Source of the DNA: JAAOZN01 sp964421575
GTDB taxonomy: Archaea; Thermoproteota; Nitrososphaeria; Nitrososphaerales; JAAOZN01
NCBI GenBank assembly: GCA_964421575.1
Contig: CAYQXI010000083.1
Span: forward strand, 1 to 6,364
DNA: 6,364 bases
Reading direction: 5' to 3'
The position numbers and the translations under genes were made by a program. Positions 1 through 5,437 of this stretch are shown here, one piece after another; positions within the stretch are counted from its first letter, which is position 1, and each line of letters starts with the position of its first letter. The notes below the pieces were generated by a model that did no database searches, was not told the origin of the DNA, and was given only the letters and a program-made list of their open reading frames with translations.

Positions 1-2
1 TA

Positions 3-596
3 ACAGGGGAGAGGTCCTCTGCGATCATCAGCTTCATGGATATGACCACATTCATAATGAAACCCGAGACCGAGATTATTATTCCAAGCCCAGCTGCGAA
101 AGAGAGCCTCATGAAACTCCTTGTCGGCAACCTGCTGACCAACGTTAAAAGGATGATTAAAGGGGGGACGCTCGATGTGGAGATGGGGCAAGCAATCGCG
201 GGAACCAAAGGAACGATCTATGTTGCTGAAGAACGTAACGGTATTTCAAGGTTGAAGGTAATCGAAGGCGAGGTTGAGTTCAGAAGCAAAGCTACAGGGG
301 AGACGCAGATAATCAAAGCGGGTGAACAGATCTACGCAGACAAAAGCGGCTTAGGCCCAAAGACAACCTTCGACATCCAAGAGGAACTGAAGAGCTGGGA
401 GCCTTATGAAAAGATGGCTCAACAAGCCAGCCAAGCAGAAGCCACACAGCCATCTAGCCAAGAAGTCATTTCATCAGCCAACCAGATCATCCAAATAGCC
501 CTCCCGATGATCCAATCGTACCTCCCCTTGATAGTAATCATAATGCTTATCCTAATCTTCGCCGCAACCATAGCAAGAAGATCAAAAAGAAAATAA
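3..596 (+). CDS. FecR-domain protein with C-terminal membrane anchor (5' end outside window)
   Basis: The frame is open from the left edge, and the codons before the first ATG (position 36) read TGERSSAIISF, the usual lead-in of a FecR domain, so ATG 36 is probably internal and the gene is cut by the window. The FecR-like beta-rich part covers visible residues 1-115: a GTLDVEMGQAIAGTKGTIY stretch, then KVIEGEVEF and IIKAGEQIY, which are characteristic FecR strands. A Gln/Ala/Ser-rich linker follows (about residues 135-160). A hydrophobic helix (about 170-191) and a basic RRSKRK tail then end the protein. This suggests the FecR domain lies outside the cell and the tail in the cytoplasm. FecR is known as the iron-citrate signalling protein in bacteria, but archaeal proteins with this domain are mostly uncharacterised and no sigma-factor partner is expected, so the ligand and role are unknown. 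It is separated from nurA by 130 bases that hold a fresh promoter, so it is probably a separate unit. Confidence 0.72.
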   Translation, partial: TGERSSAIISFMDMTTFIMKPETEIIIPSPAAKESLMKLLVGNLLTNVKRMIKGGTLDVEMGQAIAGTKGTIYVAEERNGISRLKVIEGEVEFRSKATGETQIIKAGEQIYADKSGLGPKTTFDIQEELKSWEPYEKMAQQASQAEATQPSSQEVISSANQIIQIALPMIQSYLPLIVIIMLILIFAATIARRSKRK

Positions 597-679
597 GCAA
601 ACAAGTAGAGATAAACAACAGCACCACCTCACACTCGCCACATCACCAGCCTAGAATACTCTGACACGACGAGTATCAA

Positions 680-713
680 GAAGGTATATATGCGGTCAAA
701 TGCAGTTAGACCA
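680..713 (+). promoter_or_regulatory. TATA-type promoter of nurA-herA
   Basis: An archaeal TATA element, TATATAT, lies at 685-691, preceded by a purine-rich AAGAAGG that could serve as BRE. Transcription would be expected to start about 25 bases downstream, near 713, giving a leader of roughly 14 bases before the TTG at 727. An AGAGG at 716-720, six bases before the start codon, can act as the ribosome binding site. The call is inferred from motif and spacing only. The rest of 597-726 shows no gene and no obvious T-rich terminator for the upstream gene. Confidence 0.55.
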
Positions 714-726
714 ATAGAGGCTTAGA

Positions 727-2529
727 TTGTCAAGCACCATAGCGAACAGATTAAAGAACCAAACCTCAACACTAGTCAACACTTTCAGCAACAGAGCTGA
801 CAGATTAAAAGACAGATACGAACTCAAAACATTATTCAAACACCTATCCGGAGAAGAGTGGCTCAACGCAGCAAAAAGCCTCTTCAACACCAAAGAAGGG
901 CTAGCAGTAGGCATCGACGGCTCAATGGACTACGACGAGCGGCTCGAAATGATCCTCTTCTACATATGCGTAACAGCCTACAAATGCCCCATACTCTTCG
1001 ACGGAAAGAACATAAACGTCAACACAAAGGCTACCGAACGCGACTCAAGATTCACAGCCTCAGCAGCCATCCCCCTCTGGCTCGACGACACCTCCTACAC
1101 CCTTAACCCACTCACCTCCACAGACATAGAGTTCGAATTTAAACAAGCACTAGACCGAATCCCCTACGCCATCATGACCCTAGGCGAACTCTCACTCGCC
1201 CTAAACATAGTAAACCAAGAAGATGTGAAGGTGCTATTCCTCGACCGACCTCTATCCGGAACATTCGGCCCAGCAGCAAGAGACCTCAGACTCCTCCTTA
1301 AAATCGGCACCTCAACATTAACCGAAATAGAAACCAAAGAAGGCAAAGTCTCCATGCTCGACCTCAGCCTAGCCTCAGTACTAGGCCCCGGAACACTCTA
1401 CATCCCAGCACGCCCACCCTACCTACTCTATCGAGCCATACAAACACTAATCCAACGAGGCGAATTAACAAAGAGCGAACTCGCCAGAGAACTCAACTTA
1501 AAAGACGAAGAACTCAACAAACTTGTAAGAAAGTTAAACGAGATGAATGAGCGTTATAATCAGCAGCTCCTCGAAAAATCAGACCTCACAGCCATAGCCC
1601 TTAAACCACAAGTCAAGAATTATTGGGTTAGAGCAAGAGCGGTAGCCGATGCGGTCAGAAAACGAGTCTTCGAAAGCGACGAACACCCCCTACAGCTTGA
1701 TGAAGATAAATGGTTAACAGTCCTCGACATAAACGCTGTAAACGTCTTCCTAATCTACGAACTTCTACAGCAAGCACAGAAGAAGGGCGTGTTAGTCATA
1801 GGTGTAACCAAAGATACCGTAGCATCAGACTTCACCAGAAGCATAATCCCCTATGCTATACACCAAAACATACTAAAGAGCAGCGACACACCTCTAATAA
1901 GAAACGATAAAGCATTCTTGACCATTCTTACATCTGTTAATGAAGGGTTTATCGAGACACCTTGGAGGACGCTGAGCTACGATGTCTGCTTCACTACACT
2001 AGTCAAAAGCGGTGAGCAGAAGGCGCCTCTACGCGCTGCTCGCAAGGTTGTCTTTAGAGAAAAGTTCCTCGTCAAGTCATACTTCCAGCTAAAGACATTC
2101 GCAACAGATAATCGAGCCCGCTCACCAGTCTTCGTATACGATCGCTTCTATCATCCTGTCTTTGATGAAGCCTTCTGCAAACCCCTAAACGTTCTGTCAA
2201 GAGATAAAGTCATCCGAATAGAGCCATATGTTGAAGACGGTGGTATAAATCCACTTGACAATCTAATACTCACCATCTTGTCACACTCAGATAACCCAGA
2301 GGTGCTTGAAGCTATAGGGCATAACCAGCTCCTCTACTTAGCTGATAAGGCTGTGAAGGCCGAGGTTAACCTTATGAGAGCCATGCTTAGAGGCGTCGCT
2401 GATCTTCATCTAGGAACCCTCACAAGAAAGCACCGCTACTTCTACATAGCAAAGGGATTTAGAAACGCAAGGGCTGAAATAGAGAAGAGTAGGCAGAGAG
2501 CAGCTAGAGGAGGTGGTCTAGAAACTTGA
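727..2529 (+). CDS. nurA: NurA-like 5'-3' nuclease, enlarged, with internal HTH-like segment
   Basis: Product of 600 residues. NurA is the nuclease that works with the HerA translocase (and Mre11-Rad50) in resecting double-strand breaks. The identification rests on three things: VGIDGS (D64) matching the first metal-binding NurA motif; GELSLALNIV (E154) followed by VLFLDRPLSG (D173), whose spacing fits the second and third acidic ligands; and a late VLVIGVTKD (K362) plus a C-terminal region with RIEPY and GHNQLLYLADKAVK. The gene overlaps herA by 4 bases, which supports the call strongly. Classical crenarchaeal NurA is near 340 residues; this one is much longer, and most of the excess lies between D173 and about residue 350. 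That region includes a three-helix, HTH-like stretch at residues 236-275. The start is TTG at 727, with AGAGG six bases upstream; the first in-frame ATG (residue 67) would lose the D64 motif. The first half is C-rich and G-poor compared with the second half. Confidence 0.85.
   Translation: MSSTIANRLKNQTSTLVNTFSNRADRLKDRYELKTLFKHLSGEEWLNAAKSLFNTKEGLAVGIDGSMDYDERLEMILFYICVTAYKCPILFDGKNINVNTKATERDSRFTASAAIPLWLDDTSYTLNPLTSTDIEFEFKQALDRIPYAIMTLGELSLALNIVNQEDVKVLFLDRPLSGTFGPAARDLRLLLKIGTSTLTEIETKEGKVSMLDLSLASVLGPGTLYIPARPPYLLYRAIQTLIQRGELTKSELARELNLKDEELNKLVRKLNEMNERYNQQLLEKSDLTAIALKPQVKNYWVRARAVADAVRKRVFESDEHPLQLDEDKWLTVLDINAVNVFLIYELLQQAQKKGVLVIGVTKDTVASDFTRSIIPYAIHQNILKSSDTPLIRNDKAFLTILTSVNEGFIETPWRTLSYDVCFTTLVKSGEQKAPLRAARKVVFREKFLVKSYFQLKTFATDNRARSPVFVYDRFYHPVFDEAFCKPLNVLSRDKVIRIEPYVEDGGINPLDNLILTILSHSDNPEVLEAIGHNQLLYLADKAVKAEVNLMRAMLRGVADLHLGTLTRKHRYFYIAKGFRNARAEIEKSRQRAARGGGLET
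2509..2515 (+). promoter_or_regulatory. Strong Shine-Dalgarno for herA inside nurA
   Basis: GGAGGTG is a perfect complement to the 3' end of archaeal 16S rRNA. It lies 10 bases before the TTG at 2526, within the last codons of nurA (the RGGG stretch near its C-terminus). It fixes the herA start at TTG 2526 and, together with the TTGA overlap, points to coupled translation of nuclease and translocase. Confidence 0.75.
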
Positions 2530-4307
2530 ACCCCCAAGATATCTTCGACGATATGGGCGGAAGATTCGAGGCAAGGCTAAGGGATCACAGAACCGTAGTC
2601 AGATCGACGAAAACAAGAGAGGGGGAGATAAGCCTCTCCAACTACGTGGCAGTGTTAGAAGCAAGATTCGACTTCAAGGTCCTCGACAGACTACATCAAC
2701 CATCCTTCGTTGGCATAGAGCGTTTAACATCAGAGGGCTCAAAAATCTACCTTGTGTATGAGATCGTTAACCTCAGACCAACACACTTCCAGATGCTCGG
2801 AATGGATGTCTCACTACCCAAGACCGTTAGGCTAGAGTTCCTAACGAGGATAAATGACAGCTGGGGTGAAAGCGAGGAGACTTGGCTCGACATAATAGCC
2901 GTGCCAACCGGATACTCGCTGGAACCGGAGGGCGGGGAACCAAAATTTGCGAAAACGGCTCTTATACCACTCGTAGGCTCTAAAGCATACCTACTCTCAA
3001 ACTACACCGTCCGAAAATTCCTATGCGTAGATGACGGTGTGCCGATAGGTACCTTGATGGGCTTTGACATGCCCTTGACGGTCGACATCGAAAGCATAGT
3101 CAGATACCATACTGGAGTCTTCGGCTTCACAGGCTCAGGTAAATCCAACCTAACATCCTTTCTGATAAGGAAAGCGGTCGAAGCCATACCAGACCTAAAA
3201 GTCGTGGTCTTTGATGTTGCCGGTGAATATCCAATACACCTACTAGATCTACTAACAACAAAAGGTGTGGTCTTCTCAACCGAAGACTTCCGAGGCGATG
3301 TATCCAACTTCTTGAACGCTCAAGCCATACCAGAAACGCTAGAGGAGAGGCTGCCCGAATCGGTACTCAAAGAGAGGGTTAAAAGACTATTTGAGGAAGA
3401 TAGGGTTCAGAAGATAGTAGCTGAAGATAGTGAAGAGTCCAAGATAGATCTGAACTTCATACTCACAACTCTAGAGAACATCTCTGAATCAGGGAAAGCC
3501 GGAGCACCCTTAGCTAAAATTAAGCGTAAAGAAATCATGAAGCACCTAATAGAAGTTAAAGGGTATGATCCGAACACAGACCTAACGGAGCTTAGAGAGG
3601 AAGACAGAGAATACCTCATCCAAGCATTAGATGGACTGACTCAATCAGCACCACCGCTCTCTTCGTTAAAGTCCGACTTGACCGTCATCTTAGACTACCT
3701 TAAAGAAGTCGATAAGTCGGTGGGCAGCGAAGAGGCTGAGGCTCAAGCGTTAACCCCTAGCGCATTAGCAGAACGTCTGCTGAGAAGCGACCAACCGACC
3801 CTAAACATACTATACCTACCCGACCCAGATGAAGCAAGATTAATAGCATCTAAGCTCGTCAACACCCTCTTATTCGTAAAGAAGACCAGAGGTGCTAGAA
3901 GGAAGGTTCTGATAGTGCTAGATGAAGCGCAAGAGTTCATACCAGATAGGGCGCTTAAAACCGACTACTCCTATGAATCAAATAGAGCGGTAGAAGCCCT
4001 TCTCAGACAGGGAAGAAAGTATAGGGCACACTGCTGGCTAAGCACACAAAGAGTCGCACACCTAAACGTCAACGCATTACAGCAGCTTCACAGCTACTTT
4101 GTAAGCACCCTACCTAGGCTATACGACAGAATCGTCATCGCAGACGCCTTTTCACTAAGCTACGACATATTAGAGAAGACCACCGAGCTAGATACTGGTC
4201 AGTGGCTCTTCGTCTCCTACAAAGCTACTAAGCAGAAGAGCGTCCCAACATTCATACAGTCACCAAACAACGAAGATATACTGCTCAAAAATCTAGGTGT
4301 CAAGTAA
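2526..4307 (+). CDS. herA: HerA-type hexameric DNA translocase/ATPase
   Basis: Product of 593 residues, an FtsK/HerA-family ring ATPase that pumps DNA and activates NurA for end resection. An N-terminal beta-rich HAS-barrel-like region spans about residues 35-190. The ATPase core has Walker A GFTGSGKS (200-207, K206), a VVVFDVAGEY motif (D230, E234) typical of HerA, and Walker B VLIVLDEAQEF (D466, E467). A likely arginine finger follows in LLRQGRKYR (R494), then LSTQR (Q508). All key residues are present, so it should be active. From memory, crenarchaeal HerA is about 500 residues. Here the stretch between Walker A and Walker B is roughly 60 residues longer, filled by charged, probably helical sequence (about 255-425). 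The N-terminus is also roughly 50 residues longer. The TTG start overlaps the nurA stop as TTGA, and the next in-frame ATG is at residue 10. No T-rich terminator follows in the 65 bases before aIF2-beta, so read-through is plausible. Confidence 0.93.
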   Translation: MNPQDIFDDMGGRFEARLRDHRTVVRSTKTREGEISLSNYVAVLEARFDFKVLDRLHQPSFVGIERLTSEGSKIYLVYEIVNLRPTHFQMLGMDVSLPKTVRLEFLTRINDSWGESEETWLDIIAVPTGYSLEPEGGEPKFAKTALIPLVGSKAYLLSNYTVRKFLCVDDGVPIGTLMGFDMPLTVDIESIVRYHTGVFGFTGSGKSNLTSFLIRKAVEAIPDLKVVVFDVAGEYPIHLLDLLTTKGVVFSTEDFRGDVSNFLNAQAIPETLEERLPESVLKERVKRLFEEDRVQKIVAEDSEESKIDLNFILTTLENISESGKAGAPLAKIKRKEIMKHLIEVKGYDPNTDLTELREEDREYLIQALDGLTQSAPPLSSLKSDLTVILDYLKEVDKSVGSEEAEAQALTPSALAERLLRSDQPTLNILYLPDPDEARLIASKLVNTLLFVKKTRGARRKVLIVLDEAQEFIPDRALKTDYSYESNRAVEALLRQGRKYRAHCWLSTQRVAHLNVNALQQLHSYFVSTLPRLYDRIVIADAFSLSYDILEKTTELDTGQWLFVSYKATKQKSVPTFIQSPNNEDILLKNLGVK

Positions 4308-4372
4308 CCCCTACGTTATGGATAGCGAAACATTGAAATATCAACCAGCAACCACTACCTAAAGAAAGAGGT

Positions 4373-4786
4373 TTGAGCCTATCCTACCACGAGCTCCTAC
4401 ACAGACTCAGAGTAAAGATGGGTACACAAACAAAGTCAACTGGAACTAGATTGGAACTGCCCGAACCACAAATAATCTGGGTCGGTAACAAGACTATCCT
4501 CCGAAACTTTGCTGACTATCCTCGACTACTTCGACGAGATGCAAATAAGATTCTGATGTTCTTAGCTAAGGAGTTAGCTACCGCCGCTTCTATAGACGGT
4601 GAGAGGGCAATCTTTATCGGAAGGAAGGATAAGCAGTCTTTCTCTGTACTGCTTAATAGGTATATGCGTGACTATGTACTATGCCCCGTGTGCGGCAGCC
4701 CAGATACGAAAGTCGAGAAGGTGAAGCGGCTTCAGTTTCTGCTCTGTGAAGCTTGCGGTGCAAAATCCTCTCTAAAGTCCACGTGA
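4373..4786 (+). CDS. eif2b: Translation initiation factor aIF2 subunit beta
   Basis: Product of 137 residues, the usual size for the archaeal beta subunit. With the alpha and gamma subunits it forms aIF2, which brings initiator Met-tRNA to the small ribosomal subunit. A short N-terminal helix (SYHELLHRLR), which in the family contacts the gamma subunit, is followed by the alpha-beta domain (about 28-100) containing the family signature GNKTILRNFADYPRLLRRD and KELATAASIDGERAIFIG. The C-terminal zinc ribbon has CPVC (C104, C107) and CEAC (C125, C128), all four ligands present. TTG at 4373 is the first start after an in-frame stop at 4334 and gives the expected N-terminus. AGAGGT abuts the start codon directly, too close for a normal Shine-Dalgarno, so initiation may be weak or nearly leaderless. 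A poor TATA-like AAATAT lies near 4337. DUF424 follows directly, a pairing known in other archaea. Confidence 0.95.
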   Translation: MSLSYHELLHRLRVKMGTQTKSTGTRLELPEPQIIWVGNKTILRNFADYPRLLRRDANKILMFLAKELATAASIDGERAIFIGRKDKQSFSVLLNRYMRDYVLCPVCGSPDTKVEKVKRLQFLLCEACGAKSSLKST

Positions 4787-4791
4787 TAGTT

Positions 4792-5154
4792 TTGAGTAAG
4801 AGCAGATTCTGCGTTAAACTTATCACAAGTGGAGACATAAGGATGGCAAATATCTGCGACGCCGATCTTCTGAACAAAACCATAAGTGAAGGCAATCTCG
4901 TTATACACATCTCACCCGATTACTTTGGTGAAGAAGTTGTTGATCTGGATGAAGCTCTCAAGATAGTTGAGGAGACACCAATACTGAACCTAGCCGGCAA
5001 CAACATCGTAAGCAAGGTCATAGAGGCCAAATATGCATCGCCAAGAGCAGTAAGAGAAATAGGTTGCGTCAAGTTCCTCATGGTTTTCAAATTTACGCAT
5101 ACAAAGGCGCAGGTGAAAAAACGTAGAAGATCTGCTAAACATAAAGAACACTAA
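4792..5154 (+). CDS. DUF424 family protein
   Basis: About 120 residues from the chosen start. The pattern FCVKLITSGD - ICDADLLNKTISEGNLVIHIS - YFGEEVVDLDEALKIVEE - ILNLAGNNIVSKVIEA matches the small archaeal DUF424 family, which has no firmly established function and often sits beside aIF2-beta. The neighbourhood hints at a translation-linked role, but that is inference. Start choice: TTG 4792 (MSKSRFCVKL) places the domain at the very N-terminus, and GTGAT, complementary to the 16S tail, ends four bases before it. GTG 4783 is an alternative that overlaps the aIF2-beta stop as GTGA but has no purine-rich site upstream. TTG 4753, further up, lies inside aIF2-beta and is unlikely. The C-terminus is odd: the region after REIG reads CVKFLMVFKF where I recall relatives having a GVPH-type motif. 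It then continues into a very basic tail (KKRRRSAKHK) that could bind RNA. Confidence 0.85.
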   Translation: MSKSRFCVKLITSGDIRMANICDADLLNKTISEGNLVIHISPDYFGEEVVDLDEALKIVEETPILNLAGNNIVSKVIEAKYASPRAVREIGCVKFLMVFKFTHTKAQVKKRRRSAKHKEH

Positions 5155-5155
5155 C

Positions 5156-5189
5156 TTTGTAGAAAAAGTCCCGCCTACAGCTGGAAAAA
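5156..5189 (-). terminator. Probable T-tract terminator(s) of the zinc-finger gene
   Basis: Read on the minus strand, two T5 runs (complement of 5185-5189 and 5163-5167) follow the stop codon of the small zinc-finger gene by about 20 and 40 bases. Archaeal RNA polymerase stops mainly at such T-runs, so they are reasonable termination sites. No equivalent T-run is seen on the plus strand for DUF424. The call rests on base content and position only. Confidence 0.45.
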
Positions 5190-5214
5190 TTTGTAGAAGA
5201 GTGCCCCTACAGCT
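5156..5214. repeat. Two-copy hairpin-forming direct repeat at convergent gene ends
   Basis: Copy 1 (5156-5182) and copy 2 (5190-5214) both begin TTTGTAGAA and end CTACAGCT, with a variable 10- and 8-base middle. In each copy TGTAG pairs with CTACA (5158-5162 with 5175-5179; 5192-5196 with 5207-5211), giving short stems with loops of 12 and 10 bases. Copy 2 contains the stop codon of the minus-strand zinc-finger gene. The placement between two converging genes suggests a duplicated 3'-end or termination element. Confidence 0.6.
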
Positions 5215-5353
5215 CTATTCTTTGGAGCTGGTGTCCTGGGTTCGCGTTTATATGTGCGACAGCACTTCCGACCTGTAGGGTCTCGAAGCCGCAGGAGCAC
5301 TTGTACTTCCAGCCGTTTAGGCCGCCTTTTTGATCTGATGGTTTCTTACTCAA
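5207..5353 (-). CDS. 48-residue C2H2-type zinc-finger protein
   Basis: The minus strand encodes a 48-residue protein starting at TTG 5353 (MSKKPSDQKG...) and ending in TAG. Its core, WKYKCSCGFETLQVG...HINANPGHQLQR, holds C19, C21, H34 and H41 in a C-x1-C-x12-H-x6-H order, a plausible single zinc site. Small proteins of this sort, with the 'NPGH' ending, occur in archaea, but I know of no assigned function; a DNA- or RNA-binding regulator, or an adaptor, is possible. Support that it is real: a good TATA box 40 bases upstream, a Shine-Dalgarno-like GAGATGATC ending four bases before the TTG, T-runs after the stop, and metal ligands that would not be conserved by chance. Its first codons (TTGAGTAAGA) are identical over ten bases to those of DUF424. 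It lies 84 bases downstream of the protease gene on the same strand but has its own promoter, so it is probably transcribed separately. Confidence 0.75.
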   Translation of the reverse strand: MSKKPSDQKGGLNGWKYKCSCGFETLQVGSAVAHINANPGHQLQRIEL

Positions 5354-5367
5354 ATCTGATCATCTCT

Positions 5368-5386
5368 TGCTGGTGACGCTCCAGCA
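5368..5386. promoter_or_regulatory. Inverted repeat, possible operator or leader hairpin
   Basis: TGCTGG (5368-5373) and CCAGCA (5381-5386) are perfect 6-bp inverted arms around a 7-base spacer. On the minus strand the element sits between the TATA box and the start codon of the zinc-finger gene, covering the expected transcription start (about 5371). That is a classic position for a repressor operator in archaea. Most of it would lie upstream of or at the RNA 5' end, so an operator is more likely than an RNA hairpin. Confidence 0.45.
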
Positions 5387-5392
5387 CACAGC

Positions 5393-5404
5393 TTTATAAA
5401 TTTT
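5393..5404 (-). promoter_or_regulatory. TATA box of the zinc-finger gene
   Basis: The minus strand reads AAAATTTATAAAG, a close match to the archaeal TATA consensus, with AGCAAAA before it as a possible BRE. The expected start of transcription about 25 bases on would leave a leader of under 20 bases ahead of the TTG at 5353. Upstream of it, on the same strand, TAGAT occurs twice ten bases apart (within 5416-5430), of unknown meaning. Confidence 0.6.
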
Positions 5405-5437
5405 GCTAATATATCTACTTACATCTATTTTTCTTCG

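Noticed and set aside
36..38. ATG 36 as the true start of the FecR-domain gene
   Set aside because: The frame is open to the window edge and the upstream codons encode a FecR-like TGERSSAIISF, so the gene begins outside.
858..1106. Plus-strand alternative frame inside nurA
   Set aside because: It overlaps the conserved first NurA motif in another frame and encodes an Arg/His-rich sequence without recognisable features, as expected of a shadow of C-rich coding DNA.
3002..3307. Minus-strand open frame of about 100 codons inside herA
   Set aside because: It is antisense to the conserved ATPase motifs of herA and its product resembles no known family; the same applies to the other antisense frames at 3407-3619, 3743-3940 and 4653-4910.
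727..4307. HerA-based antiviral defence system
   Set aside because: The partner is a NurA nuclease as in normal archaeal repair, no SIR2, DUF4297 or other effector is present, and the neighbours are housekeeping genes with no mobile elements.
5156..5214. Short CRISPR array
   Set aside because: Only two imperfect copies, 7 bases apart, with no spacer-sized gap and no cas genes.
5330..5386. C/D box guide RNA on the plus strand (TGATG and CTGA are present)
   Set aside because: The C-box match is poor, no proper C'/D' boxes are seen, and the stretch is explained by the minus-strand zinc-finger gene and its promoter.
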